Source of the DNA: Bacillus sp. ISL-7
Lineage (GTDB): Bacteria; Bacillota; Bacilli; Bacillales_B; DSM-18226
Reading direction: 5' to 3'
Assembly (NCBI RefSeq): GCF_018613065.1
Contig: NZ_JAGGQW010000040.1
Span: forward strand, 62,001 to 126,000
Length of the DNA stretch: 64,000 nt
Under the pieces are notes generated by a model that worked only from the letters and a program-made list of their open reading frames with translations, searched no databases and was not told where the DNA came from. Shown one piece after another: positions 44,992 to 53,607 of this stretch. Made by a program: the position numbers and the translations under genes. Every line of letters starts with the position of its first letter. The stretch's first letter is position 1.

Positions 44992-45228
44992 ATGTCACAG
45001 CTTCAAGGTATATTAACAAGATTAAAAAATCTTCAGGAACAAGCTAATAGTGGTGAGCCAGCACAACGCTATTTCGAGGTAAACGGTGATAGAAAGTGTC
45101 AAGTAACATTTCATCCGAAAACGGAGACATTTGAATTAGAAGTATATAATGAGAAGGAAAAACCAAAAAGATATCAATTTGATAATGTTGATATGATTAC
45201 AATTGAAATTTTTGATTTGATTCAATAA
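44992..45228 (+). CDS. ykuJ: YkuJ family protein
   Basis: 78 residues, AAAGGAGACGGAG upstream. QRYFEVNGDRKCQVTFHPKTE and DNVDMITIEIFDL match the small alpha/beta YkuJ protein, unknown role. Order ykuI-ykuJ-ykuL follows B. subtilis, without ykuK. The gap of 229 bp before it is AT-rich and holds no gene. Confidence 0.9.
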   Translation: MSQLQGILTRLKNLQEQANSGEPAQRYFEVNGDRKCQVTFHPKTETFELEVYNEKEKPKRYQFDNVDMITIEIFDLIQ

Positions 45229-45254
45229 GGAACCTTTAGGGTTCCTTTATTTTT
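45228..45254 (+). terminator. Terminator of ykuJ
   Basis: AGGAACC pairs with GGTTCCT, then TTATTTTT. Confidence 0.82.
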
Positions 45255-45305
45255 CGGCTAATAAGAAAGTATAAGTGCAACTACGCCGCTGTCTTCGCCT
45301 AACGG

Positions 45306-45330
45306 CTCGCCCAGTTGGCGAGTTTTCTTT
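45306..45330 (+). terminator. Second hairpin in a GC-richer patch
   Basis: CTCGCC pairs with GGCGAG (5-nt loop), then TTTTCTTT. It lies in a patch (45281-45350) that is more GC-rich than its surroundings and may be part of a dispersed repeat. Confidence 0.5.
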
Positions 45331-45455
45331 ATGTCAACGACTGCGGAGGTTGTATTTTAGGTTTCTAATTATACATTACCAAAATTAGCACAGACTCCCG
45401 AATACTATGGTAGAATGTAACTGTAGAAAAACAAATTTTTGAGGAGTTTTCGGCG

Positions 45456-45899
45456 ATGATCAGTCTTCCCAACGGTGAATTTTTAAAATTAACAATAAAA
45501 GAATTAATGATCCCTTCCGAACGGGTAGCGCATGTTCAAATAGGTAATAATCTAGAACATGCCTTATTAGTTTTAACAAAAAGCGGGTATACGGCTATAC
45601 CGGTCTTAGACCCTCATTACAAGCTTCATGGGTTAATTAGCACCCCGATTATTATGGATTCTATCCTTGGACTAGAAAGAATTGAATTTGAACAACTTGA
45701 GAAAAAACGAGTGGAAGAGGTCATGAAAGGCTCTATTCCACGAGTTAAAATTACTGCATCCTTAAAAAAATGTCTTGAATTACTTGTTAACCAACCATTT
45801 CTTTGTGTTGAGACTGAAGATGGATATTTTGAAGGAATTTTGCCAAGAAGTACGTTATTAAATCAATTAAATAAAATAATAAAAAAAAATGAAAAATGA
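45456..45899 (+). CDS. darB: CBS-domain c-di-AMP receptor DarB (YkuL)
   Basis: 147 residues with GAGGAG upstream. Two CBS motifs: residues 12-70 (ELMIPSERVAHVQIG, SGYTAIPVLDP) and 85-140 (VEEVMKGSIPRVKI, PFLCVETEDGYFEGIL). This is the length and layout of B. subtilis YkuL/DarB and Listeria CbpB. The apo form binds and stimulates Rel and pyruvate carboxylase; c-di-AMP releases it. Cytoplasmic. It is followed by its own terminator. Confidence 0.9.
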   Translation: MISLPNGEFLKLTIKELMIPSERVAHVQIGNNLEHALLVLTKSGYTAIPVLDPHYKLHGLISTPIIMDSILGLERIEFEQLEKKRVEEVMKGSIPRVKITASLKKCLELLVNQPFLCVETEDGYFEGILPRSTLLNQLNKIIKKNEK

Positions 45900-45908
45900 T
45901 GTATTTAG

Positions 45909-45938
45909 GCCCCCAAGCAGGGGGCTTGATTTTTTTTA
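45909..45938 (+). terminator. Terminator of darB
   Basis: GCCCCC pairs with GGGGGC around AAGCA, then TTGATTTTTTTT. Confidence 0.88.
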
Positions 45939-45954
45939 AGTTTGAGGTGTGAAT

Positions 45955-47466
45955 ATGAGTTCTTCTACTGAGAAGATATCTAAAGGAAAGTCCAACAGCA
46001 GGCAAACGAAAAAGCCACTAGTTCTAGCCGCCGTAATGTTAGCGATGTTTATGGGGGCGATTGAAGCAACGATTGTTTCTACCGCAATGCCCGCAATTGT
46101 CGCTGATTTAGGTGGGTTTACACTATATAGTTGGGTATTTTCTGCGTACTTGTTAATGAATTCTGTAACCGTTCTTATTTATGGTAAATTATCCGACTTA
46201 TTTGGTCGAAAACCAATTCTTACGATTGGAATATTAATTTTTTTATTAGGATCCATTCTTTGTGGATTCGCCACATCAATGAAAATGTTGATTATTTTTC
46301 GTTTGATTCAAGGGTTTGGAGCAGGTGCTGTCACATCGATTGCGACAACAATAATTGGCGATATCTATACTGCAGAAGAACGGGCTAAAATTCAGGGATA
46401 CCTAGCTAGTGTATGGGGTGTTTCGGCGATTTCAGGACCTGCTGTTGGAGGCTTACTTGTCCAATATGTAAGTTGGCATTATGTATTCTGGATAAACATT
46501 CCGCTTGGGATTCTGTCCTTAGTAGGCCTATGGCTGTTCTTACATGAAAATGTCCAAAGGAAAAAACATGAAATAGATTATCTTGGTGCTATTTTGTTAA
46601 CAATGACAATTTCTTCGTTAATGTTTATCCTTGTAGAAGGTGGGAGCCGCTTTACATGGGGATCTTGGCAGTCGCTAAGCTTTTTTGCTTTCAGCGCTGT
46701 AACATTACTTGGGTTTGTATTTCAGGAAGCCCGTGCTAGAGAGCCAGTAATGCCATTTTCAATTTGGAAGGAACGCTCTATTCTTATAGCCAACACTACC
46801 TCGCTTTCTACGGGAATCATGTTAATTGGAATTTCGAGCTTTTTACCTACATTTGTGCAAGGTGTTATGGAACAAACACCCATTGTTGCGGGTTTTACGT
46901 TGACAGCTATGTCAATCGGGTGGCCAATTGCATCCACACTTGCGGGACGGTTGTTGATAACGATGGGTTATCGAAAAACTTCTATTATCGGTGGTGTTTC
47001 GTTAATCATTGGCAGCATTGCCTTCTTGACGATGTCAGCCTCCTCAGGGCCTTTATGGGCAGCAGTGGGTTCTTTTTTCGTTGGATTAGGGATGGGCTTA
47101 ACATCCACTGCCTTTATTGTCTCGATTCAAAGTACGGTTGGTTGGGAACAGAGAGGCATCGCAACTGCATCTAATATGTTTATGAGAAATCTAGGAAATA
47201 CAATTGGTGCGGCATTACTGGGGGGAATCCTTAATAATAGGTTGAGTCAATATTTAAGCAAGAATGATCATTCCTTATCAGTAGATGATGTCAATCTACT
47301 CTTAAAATCTGCTGAGCGAGAAAATCTCTCAGAATCAGTCCGGACTTTCTTGCAGAATGGGTTAACCATTTCTCTTCACTCTGTTTATTATGTTGTCTTC
47401 GCCTTGGCAATCATAAGTTTACTGTTAATATTTTTTATACCGAAAAAGAACGATAGCTCTGTGTAA
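45955..47466 (+). CDS. DHA2-family MFS drug exporter (14 TM)
   Basis: 503 residues from ATG 45955 (GAGG 7 bp upstream; GTG two codons earlier is less likely). Motif A GKLSDLFGRKPIL and motif C GVSAISGPAVGGLLV mark an antiporter of the DHA2 group with about 14 membrane segments. Such pumps export cationic or lipophilic drugs. There is no local regulator except the downstream ccpC, which regulates other genes. The terminator stem overlaps the last codons. Confidence 0.88.
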   Translation: MSSSTEKISKGKSNSRQTKKPLVLAAVMLAMFMGAIEATIVSTAMPAIVADLGGFTLYSWVFSAYLLMNSVTVLIYGKLSDLFGRKPILTIGILIFLLGSILCGFATSMKMLIIFRLIQGFGAGAVTSIATTIIGDIYTAEERAKIQGYLASVWGVSAISGPAVGGLLVQYVSWHYVFWINIPLGILSLVGLWLFLHENVQRKKHEIDYLGAILLTMTISSLMFILVEGGSRFTWGSWQSLSFFAFSAVTLLGFVFQEARAREPVMPFSIWKERSILIANTTSLSTGIMLIGISSFLPTFVQGVMEQTPIVAGFTLTAMSIGWPIASTLAGRLLITMGYRKTSIIGGVSLIIGSIAFLTMSASSGPLWAAVGSFFVGLGMGLTSTAFIVSIQSTVGWEQRGIATASNMFMRNLGNTIGAALLGGILNNRLSQYLSKNDHSLSVDDVNLLLKSAERENLSESVRTFLQNGLTISLHSVYYVVFALAIISLLLIFFIPKKNDSSV

Positions 47467-47483
47467 GTTCACAGAGCTTTTTT
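47455..47483 (+). terminator. Terminator overlapping the MFS stop codon
   Basis: AGCTCTGTG pairs with CACAGAGCT (9 bp, 6-nt loop TAAGTT), then TTTTT. The last coding bases and the stop codon lie inside the hairpin. Confidence 0.88.
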
Positions 47484-47499
47484 AAGGAGGGGAACAATC

Positions 47500-48387
47500 T
47501 TGTCCTCATTATCAGAATTTCAATTATTATCCGTTTTAGCCCAGGAGATGAATATGCGGAAGGCGTCGGAACGGCTGTTTGTTTCACAGCCAGCCCTTTC
47601 GCAACGATTGCAAACAATCGAAAAAGATTGGGGAACGAAATTATTTATTCGCTCACAAAAAGGACTAGCTCTAACCCCCTCAGGTGAGCATGTCATCCAA
47701 TTTGCAAATGAAGTACTAACTAAGCAAGAAAAGGTGCGTGAAACCATTCACTCCCTTCAATCAGGTGTGTCAGGTACTTTGAAGATTGCTGTTGCTTCGA
47801 TTGTAGGCCAAAACTGGCTTCCGCAGGTTTTAAAGAAATTTATTGATAGATATCCTCAAGCCAAAATTTCATTAGTAACTGGATGGAGCAGCGAAATTTT
47901 AAAATGCTTATATGACGATCAAGTTCATATTGGGATTATCCGTGGTACACCCGATTGGAAAGGAATTAAGGTTCATCTATTTAACGATCCTCTTTATTTA
48001 GTTGACAGGGATATTACCAGTCCGGAACAAGTTTTAAATACGGACCGCCCCTTCATTCAATTTAAAAGTGATTCAAATTATTTCCAGGAAATTCAAGATT
48101 GGTGGATGCGCAATTTTAAGACTTCACCCAAGAGGACCGTTGTGGTTGATCAAATTGAGACATGCAAGCAGATGGCTTTCAATGGCATTGGCTACGCTAT
48201 CCTGCCCGCCATAACATTAACTAAAGCAGAAAAGGAAATTTTCAAAATACCGCTTTTAAATGAGAATAATGAACCTCTAAATCGTGATACATGGCTACTG
48301 GGCTATGAATCGGCCTTTCAATTAAAGCAAGTTTCAGCATTTGTAGAATTAATTAAGGAACATATCGCTGAATCTTCAGGAGATTAG
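47500..48387 (+). CDS. ccpC: LysR-type regulator CcpC
   Basis: 295 residues, TTG start after AAGGAGGGG. N-terminal winged helix (NMRKASERLFVSQPALSQRLQ) and a periplasmic-binding-like effector domain. The sequence follows B. subtilis CcpC closely (WSSEILKCLYDDQVHIGIIRG, DQIETCKQMAFNGIGYAILP). CcpC represses citrate synthase and aconitase genes and responds to citrate. It sits upstream of dapH, separated by about 70 bp. Confidence 0.9.
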   Translation: MSSLSEFQLLSVLAQEMNMRKASERLFVSQPALSQRLQTIEKDWGTKLFIRSQKGLALTPSGEHVIQFANEVLTKQEKVRETIHSLQSGVSGTLKIAVASIVGQNWLPQVLKKFIDRYPQAKISLVTGWSSEILKCLYDDQVHIGIIRGTPDWKGIKVHLFNDPLYLVDRDITSPEQVLNTDRPFIQFKSDSNYFQEIQDWWMRNFKTSPKRTVVVDQIETCKQMAFNGIGYAILPAITLTKAEKEIFKIPLLNENNEPLNRDTWLLGYESAFQLKQVSAFVELIKEHIAESSGD

Positions 48388-48460
48388 GGTAGTTTTTCTT
48401 GTTTTCGTTTCTTTTGTTTGTTAAAGTATTTTTTAGTACGAATACATAGGGGGTAAAATA

Positions 48461-49171
48461 ATGAAGATGATGGATGCAAATGAAATTATTTCTTTTATCC
48501 AAAATAGTAAAAAATCTACACCTGTAAAGGTGTATTTAAAAGGTGAATTAGCAGGAATTGATTTTGGAAACAATACAAAAACTTTTATTAATGGAAATAC
48601 GGGTGTCATTTTTGGTGAATGGTCTGAAATTAATGAAGTATTAGAAGCACATAAAGAAAAAATTGAAGATCAAGTGGTTGAAAATGACCGTCGTAATTCT
48701 GCAATCCCTTTGTTAGATAATAAGCATATTAATGCCCGAATTGAGCCAGGTGTTACTATTCGTGACCAAGTGGAAATTGGTGATAATGCCGTTATTATGA
48801 TGGGAGCCGTTATCAATATCGGTGCCGTTATTGGTGAAAAATCGATGATTGATATGGGTGTTGTTCTAGGTGGAAGAGCTACTGTCGGGAAGAATTGTCA
48901 TATTGGGGCGGGAACTGTCTTGGCCGGTGTTATTGAACCCCCATCTGCGAAGCCTGTTATTATTGAGGATGATGTTCTTATTGGAGCGAATGCCGTTGTT
49001 CTTGAAGGGGTAACAGTTGGAACAGGTTCAGTAGTCGCTGCAGGTGCAGTTGTCACTCAAGATGTTGCTCCTTATACAGTTGTAGCAGGGATGCCGGCAA
49101 GGAAAATTAAAGATATTGATGAAAAAACGAAGTCAAAAACTGAAATAATGCAAGAACTTCGTCAACTTTAA
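48461..49171 (+). CDS. dapH: Tetrahydrodipicolinate N-acetyltransferase DapH
   Basis: 236 residues, GGGGGT upstream. N-terminal DapH domain ([14 protein letters not shown]...[14 protein letters not shown]), then left-handed beta-helix hexapeptide repeats ([39 protein letters not shown]). It acetylates tetrahydrodipicolinate with acetyl-CoA, the first dedicated step of the acetylase branch to meso-DAP and lysine. It forms a likely operon with dapL 122 bp downstream, although a terminator lies between them. Confidence 0.96.
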   Translation: MKMMDANEIISFIQNSKKSTPVKVYLKGELAGIDFGNNTKTFINGNTGVIFGEWSEINEVLEAHKEKIEDQVVENDRRNSAIPLLDNKHINARIEPGVTIRDQVEIGDNAVIMMGAVINIGAVIGEKSMIDMGVVLGGRATVGKNCHIGAGTVLAGVIEPPSAKPVIIEDDVLIGANAVVLEGVTVGTGSVVAAGAVVTQDVAPYTVVAGMPARKIKDIDEKTKSKTEIMQELRQL

Positions 49172-49175
49172 AAGC

Positions 49176-49240
49176 CCGCTTCCTTTGCGCGAAGTACTCT
49201 AGCCGCTGGGCGCTGGAGCTAGATAGTTCTCAAAGTATAA
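49176..49240. repeat. Degenerate copy of a dispersed GC-rich repeat
   Basis: CGCTTCCTTTGCGCG, then GCCGCTGGGCGCTGGAGCT (near 49203-49221) resembles intergenic elements often seen in Bacillus genomes. It stands out from the AT-rich surroundings. Similar words (GGAAGCGC) appear at 53565-53603. Confidence 0.45.
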
Positions 49241-49246
49241 GCAGAA

Positions 49247-49276
49247 AAGCGTGGAGCATATCCACGCTTCTTTTTT
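49247..49276 (+). terminator. Terminator between dapH and dapL
   Basis: AAGCGTGGA pairs with TCCACGCTT (9 bp, 5-nt loop), then CTTTTTT. It should uncouple the two genes at least partly. Confidence 0.82.
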
Positions 49277-49293
49277 AAAAGGAGAGTTAATAA

Positions 49294-50427
49294 ATGAATC
49301 CATTGATTAAAATCCGCCGTGACCTTCATCAAATTCCGGAACTAGGATTTCAAGAGTTTGAGACACAAGCCTATTTATTATCTTACCTTGAGTCTTTACC
49401 ACAAGATCGTATCACGATAAAAAAATGGAAGACAGGGTTGTTTGTAAAGGTTCATGGCTTAAATCCCCAAAAAACGATTGGTTATAGAACAGACATCGAT
49501 GGACTTCCAATTAGCGAAGAAACAGGATTACCTTTCTCATCGATCCACAATAACAAGATGCATGCATGTGGGCATGATTTCCACATGAGCATCGCTCTTG
49601 GGGTACTAACTTATTTTACGAATAACTCAATTGCAGACGACCTTATGTTTGTTTTTCAACCTGCAGAGGAAGGGCCTGGCGGAGCGGAACCGATGTTAAA
49701 ATCAGATGAGATGCTGGAATGGAAGCCTGACCTGATTTTTGCCTTACATATTGCACCAGAGTATCCAGTTGGAACTATCGCGGTTAAGGAAGGATTACTA
49801 TTTGCTAATACTTCTGAACTGTTTATTGATCTAAAGGGTAAGGGGGGGCATGCCGCTAGACCCCATGAAACGAATGATATGGTTGTCGCAGCATGTACAT
49901 TGGTAAACCAGCTGCAAACGATTGTTTCGAGGAATGTCGACCCCTTAGATAGTGCGGTTATAACGATTGGAAAAATCACTGGCGGTACTGTTCAAAATAT
50001 TATTGCTGAAAATGCAAGGCTTGAGGGAACCATCCGGACGCTTTCTGCTGAATCGATGAAAAAGGTTAAACATCGCATTGAGGCTCTTGTGAAGGGAATC
50101 GAGGCAGGTTTTGAATGTGAAGCAGTCATTGATTATGGTTCGATGTATCATCAAGTCTATAATACTGAATCTATTACAAGAGATTTTATGAAATATCTTC
50201 AAAATGAAACAAATGTTGAAGTAATCGAGTGCAAGGAAGCGATGACGGGAGAAGACTTTGGATATATGCTTAAAGAGATTCCAGGGCTTATGTTTTGGCT
50301 GGGTGTCGGTTCGCCCTATGGTTTACACCATTCAAAATTAAATCCACAAGAAGGTGCGATTGAAGTAGCTGTTAAAGTAATGACAACCTATATCTCTAAT
50401 TTAGGGAATAGATTAAATCTTATATAA
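49294..50427 (+). CDS. dapL: N-acetyl-diaminopimelate deacetylase DapL (YkuR)
   Basis: 377 residues, AAAAGGAGAG upstream. M20-family metallohydrolase: [11 protein letters not shown] binds metal 1, [14 protein letters not shown] supplies the catalytic Glu pair, and [12 protein letters not shown] and the C-terminal GLHHSKLNP complete the site. It removes acetate from N-acetyl-LL-diaminopimelate to give LL-DAP, the step after PatA. Confidence 0.95.
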   Translation: MNPLIKIRRDLHQIPELGFQEFETQAYLLSYLESLPQDRITIKKWKTGLFVKVHGLNPQKTIGYRTDIDGLPISEETGLPFSSIHNNKMHACGHDFHMSIALGVLTYFTNNSIADDLMFVFQPAEEGPGGAEPMLKSDEMLEWKPDLIFALHIAPEYPVGTIAVKEGLLFANTSELFIDLKGKGGHAARPHETNDMVVAACTLVNQLQTIVSRNVDPLDSAVITIGKITGGTVQNIIAENARLEGTIRTLSAESMKKVKHRIEALVKGIEAGFECEAVIDYGSMYHQVYNTESITRDFMKYLQNETNVEVIECKEAMTGEDFGYMLKEIPGLMFWLGVGSPYGLHHSKLNPQEGAIEVAVKVMTTYISNLGNRLNLI

Positions 50428-50597
50428 GAAGGCGTTTTATTTTGTTCTGATTAGCAATCGTGATAAAATTAAAGAGAATTAAAAGGGAAATTGTTACATA
50501 TCGTCGATTATTCTTACACAATTAGGGAAAACTTATGAAGGGGAAATAAGGTTATAATTAATAATAAGTATTTAATTAAATTAATTATAATTTAATA

Positions 50598-50634
50598 TTG
50601 ACTCAAAATAAGATGTGTCCTATAATTAGAATTG
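50598..50634 (+). promoter_or_regulatory. ykuU promoter with PerR-like box
   Basis: TTGACT (50598-50603), 17 bp, TATAAT (50621-50626). CTATAATTAGAATTG (50620-50634) over the -10 matches 10 of 14 fixed positions of the PerR box TTATAATnATTATAA. This fits peroxide induction of a peroxiredoxin, but the right half is poor. Confidence 0.5.
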
Positions 50635-50698
50635 TGAAAAGGATAGCAAATGAGAATTGCTATAAATACTCATTTATTAAATATTTGGAGGGATTTGA

Positions 50699-51247
50699 AT
50701 GCCAGAACGTATGGTAGGTAAACAAGCACCACGCTTTGAAATGGATGCTGTAATGCCAAACAAAGAATTTAAAAAAGTAAGTTTGGAAGAAAACATGAAA
50801 AACGATAAATGGACTGTGTTGTTCTTTTATCCTATGGACTTTACATTTGTTTGTCCAACTGAAATTACAGCGATGTCCGATCGTTTTGAAGAGTTTGATG
50901 ATTTAGATGCAGTTATCGTTGGTGCTTCTACTGACACAATCCACACTCATCTTGCTTGGATTAAAACAGATCGCAAAGAAAATGGTCTTGGCGATTTAAA
51001 CTATCCTCTTGCTGCAGATACTAACCATGTGGTAGCTCGTGATTATGGAGTATTAATTGAAGAAGAAGGTATCGCACTACGCGGTTTATTCATCATCGAT
51101 CCTGAGGGTGAGTTAAAGTATTCTGTTGTAAATCACAACAACATTGGCCGAGATGTGGATGAAACTTTACGTGTTCTTCAAGCATTACAAACTGGCGGTC
51201 TTTGCCCAGCAAACTGGAAGCCTGGACAAGCTACATTGAACGTATAA
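50699..51247 (+). CDS. ykuU: 2-Cys peroxiredoxin YkuU
   Basis: 182 residues, TTGGAGGGA upstream. AhpC/Prx fold: peroxidatic Cys in DFTFVCPTEIT (near 52) and resolving Cys in GGLCPANWKPG near 171. It reduces peroxides in the cytoplasm, recycled by a thioredoxin-like partner. ykuV, 65 bp downstream, encodes such a thiol oxidoreductase. Its strong promoter carries a PerR-like box. Confidence 0.93.
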   Translation: MPERMVGKQAPRFEMDAVMPNKEFKKVSLEENMKNDKWTVLFFYPMDFTFVCPTEITAMSDRFEEFDDLDAVIVGASTDTIHTHLAWIKTDRKENGLGDLNYPLAADTNHVVARDYGVLIEEEGIALRGLFIIDPEGELKYSVVNHNNIGRDVDETLRVLQALQTGGLCPANWKPGQATLNV

Positions 51248-51263
51248 TTTGCACAAAACAGAT

Positions 51264-51295
51264 AGACCTAACCTTTTAAAGTGTTAGGTCTTTTT
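51264..51295 (+). terminator. Terminator after ykuU
   Basis: AGACCTAAC pairs with GTTAGGTCT (9 bp), then TTTT. It probably allows partial read-through into ykuV, which has no other clear promoter. Confidence 0.85.
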
Positions 51296-51311
51296 AATAG
51301 GGGGATTATCC

Positions 51312-51767
51312 ATGAAATTACGTGAACCAATGCCAGAGTTAACTGGGGCAACTGAATGGTTAAACGGTGAAGTGACAAGAGAAGACCTAATCGGAGAAAA
51401 ACCAACATTGCTTCATTTTTGGTCGATTAGCTGCCATCTTTGTAAGGAAGCGATGCCGCAGGTAAATCAATTCCGTGATGATTTTAAGGACCAGTTAAAT
51501 GTGGTTGCTGTTCATATGCCGCGTTCTGAAAACGACCTTAACCTAGATGAAATTAAACGAGTGGCAGCTGAGCATGGAATCAATCAACCGATTTTTGTCG
51601 ACAGTGATCACAAGTTGACAGAAGCCCTTGAAAATCAATATGTACCAGCTTATTATGTATTTGACAAAGAAGGCAAGCTCCGCCATTTCCAAGCAGGCGG
51701 AAGCGGCATGAAGATGCTCGAGAAGCGTGTAAACCGAGTGTTGGATGAGTTGGAAAAAACAGAATAA
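51312..51767 (+). CDS. ykuV: Thiol-disulfide oxidoreductase YkuV
   Basis: 151 residues, AGGGGG upstream. Thioredoxin fold with the active-site C-x2-C in FWSISCHLCKEAMPQ and cis-proline in YVPAYYVFDKEGKL. No signal peptide, so it acts in the cytoplasm, as for B. subtilis YkuV. Likely partner or reductant for the neighbouring peroxiredoxin. Confidence 0.92.
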   Translation: MKLREPMPELTGATEWLNGEVTREDLIGEKPTLLHFWSISCHLCKEAMPQVNQFRDDFKDQLNVVAVHMPRSENDLNLDEIKRVAAEHGINQPIFVDSDHKLTEALENQYVPAYYVFDKEGKLRHFQAGGSGMKMLEKRVNRVLDELEKTE

Positions 51768-51779
51768 AAAACGATCTAA

Positions 51780-51813
51780 GTGCTGTCCGTTATATTCAAC
51801 GGGCAGCATTTTT
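51780..51813 (+). terminator. Terminator of ykuV
   Basis: TGCTGTCCGTT pairs with AACGGGCAGCA (11 bp with one G-T), then TTTTTATTTTTTT. Confidence 0.88.
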
Positions 51814-51905
51814 ATTTTTTTCTTAACCTGTAACCTTGCCTCCTTTTAATCGTCGGTACTTATATATACCTAGCTTTAACCATTAGAGAAAAAAGGGGTG
51901 TAAGA

Positions 51906-52820
51906 ATGATAAAGCTAAAACGTTGGTTTCCTATCTTTTTCATTATCTTATTATTTTGGGTAACAGGGTGCAGTCCCAGCAGCGAAGATAAAAGTGCAAA
52001 AATGAAAGAAAGTAATGATACAGTTATGGATTCAGCCCAATCTGGCAATGGGGAGGAAGCAGATTTTTACTCGGGTGAAACAGAAAAGGCTGAAAAAAGT
52101 TCCGCAGCTGCAAATATAAAAATTCAAAACCAAATGGTTATTTATCAAGCTGATCTACAACTGCGAGTAAAGAAATTTGATCAGACTGTCCGTATCCTTG
52201 AAGAAAAAGTAATAAAATATGGAGGTTATATAGCAGAGTCCAATGTATCAAAAGAGGGCAACGAGCTGGTAAGTGGCAGCATTAAAATTAGAATACCACA
52301 AAAGCACTTTCAGACCTTTTTACATGATGCTGAGAGCCAAGCAGCAGAGGTTTTGCAAAGAAGCATAAACGGGCAGGATGTAACCGAGGAATATGTTGAT
52401 CTTGAGTCCAGATTAAAATCAAAAAAGGTGGTGGAAGAACGGTTACTCACTTTCATGAAAAGTGCAGTAAAAACAGAAGATTTATTGAAAATTTCTGCTG
52501 ATTTAGCATCCGTACAAGAGGAAATTGAGATCATTGAAGGAAAGATGAAGTATTTAGAAAACCAAACCTCCCTTTCGACGGTTAACATAACCCTTTACGA
52601 AAAAAGCGTAGTTGTACCTTCAATTAATAAAGATAAATTAAATACTTGGGAGAAAACAAAAAAACAATTCATGAAAAGCATCAATATGTTATTAGTTGGT
52701 TTATCAGGCTTGGTTGTTTTTTTCGTTGGTAACCTGCCAGTTCTAGCCATTTTATTTATTATAGTATTTTTTCTCCTTTACTATCTTAAAAAGAGGAAGT
52801 CCAGACAGGGGCAGGAATAA
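51906..52820 (+). CDS. DUF4349 lipoprotein with C-terminal membrane segment
   Basis: 304 residues, GGGGTG upstream. Signal peptide with lipobox VTGC (near 19-22). A DUF4349 domain follows (MVIYQADLQLRVKKFDQ, VTEEYVDLESRLKSKK, QTSLSTVNITLYEK) with a coiled-coil middle. A hydrophobic helix near 265-295 and basic tail end the protein. It should be anchored at both ends on the outer face. Role unknown; related proteins are envelope-stress associated in some species. Confidence 0.85.
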   Translation: MIKLKRWFPIFFIILLFWVTGCSPSSEDKSAKMKESNDTVMDSAQSGNGEEADFYSGETEKAEKSSAAANIKIQNQMVIYQADLQLRVKKFDQTVRILEEKVIKYGGYIAESNVSKEGNELVSGSIKIRIPQKHFQTFLHDAESQAAEVLQRSINGQDVTEEYVDLESRLKSKKVVEERLLTFMKSAVKTEDLLKISADLASVQEEIEIIEGKMKYLENQTSLSTVNITLYEKSVVVPSINKDKLNTWEKTKKQFMKSINMLLVGLSGLVVFFVGNLPVLAILFIIVFFLLYYLKKRKSRQGQE

Positions 52821-52906
52821 GAAGGGGTAGCTCTCTCTATATAAATCTGACGAATGATGCTAAAATGAAACATAATAAGATAATGATTTAACCGGGGGAG
52901 TTATAT

Positions 52907-53566
52907 ATGAAAAAAAGTTTCGCAGTCATTGGGCTTGGTCGATTCGGTGGAAGTATTTGCCGAACTCTTACCGATGAGGGGATGGAAGTTCTTGCTATCG
53001 ATAAAAATGAAGAACGAGTAAATGAGTATGCAATGATTGCTTCTCATGCGGTTGTAGGGGATACAACAGACGAAGCTGTTTTGAAAAGCCTTGGGATACG
53101 TAACTTCGATCATGTGATTGTAGCTATTGGTGATGATATTCAATCAAGTATACTTACAACTCTTATTCTTAAGGAATTGGGTGTAGTGCGTATTACAGCT
53201 AAGGCTCAAAACGATTACCATGAAAAAGTTTTGAGGAAAATTGGAGCAGACAGTGTTGTTCACCCAGAAAGAGACATGGGAAAACGGATTGCTAACAATA
53301 TGGCTTCGAGTAATGTGGTCGACTATCTTGAACTATCAGATGAACACAGTATCGTTGAAATTGTTGCAAATGGAAAACTTAGTGGTCATACGATTATGGA
53401 TTTGGATATTCGCAAGAAATATGGTTTGAATATTGTCGCCATAAAAAGAGGAGAAGAAATTATTGTTTCTCCACAAGCCAAAGAAACTTTTCACGTTAAT
53501 GATGTTTTAATCGTGATTGGAACCGACCAAGACATCAATCGATTTGAAAAAAAAGTACTAGAATAA
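52907..53566 (+). CDS. ktrC: K+ uptake regulatory subunit KtrC
   Basis: 219 residues, GGGGGAG upstream. RCK_N Rossmann domain (FAVIGLGRFGGSICRTL, ALDID-type acidic end IDKNEERV) and RCK_C domain from about 140. It forms the cytosolic ring that gates a KtrD/KtrB channel and binds ATP/ADP; c-di-AMP binds its C domain in B. subtilis. The gene's place beside rnjA is the same as ykqB in B. subtilis. No membrane subunit gene is adjacent. Confidence 0.93.
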   Translation: MKKSFAVIGLGRFGGSICRTLTDEGMEVLAIDKNEERVNEYAMIASHAVVGDTTDEAVLKSLGIRNFDHVIVAIGDDIQSSILTTLILKELGVVRITAKAQNDYHEKVLRKIGADSVVHPERDMGKRIANNMASSNVVDYLELSDEHSIVEIVANGKLSGHTIMDLDIRKKYGLNIVAIKRGEEIIVSPQAKETFHVNDVLIVIGTDQDINRFEKKVLE

Positions 53567-53603
53567 GAAAAGCGGAAGCGCTCGAGGCGCTTCCGCTTTT
53601 CTT
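53565..53603. terminator. Bidirectional terminator, ktrC / rnjA
   Basis: A 16-bp perfect stem (53565-53580 with 53588-53603), A-rich left end and T-rich right end. Its GGAAGCGC core is like repeat words at 49.2 kb. It begins on the ktrC stop codon. Confidence 0.9.
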
Positions 53604-53607
53604 ATTC

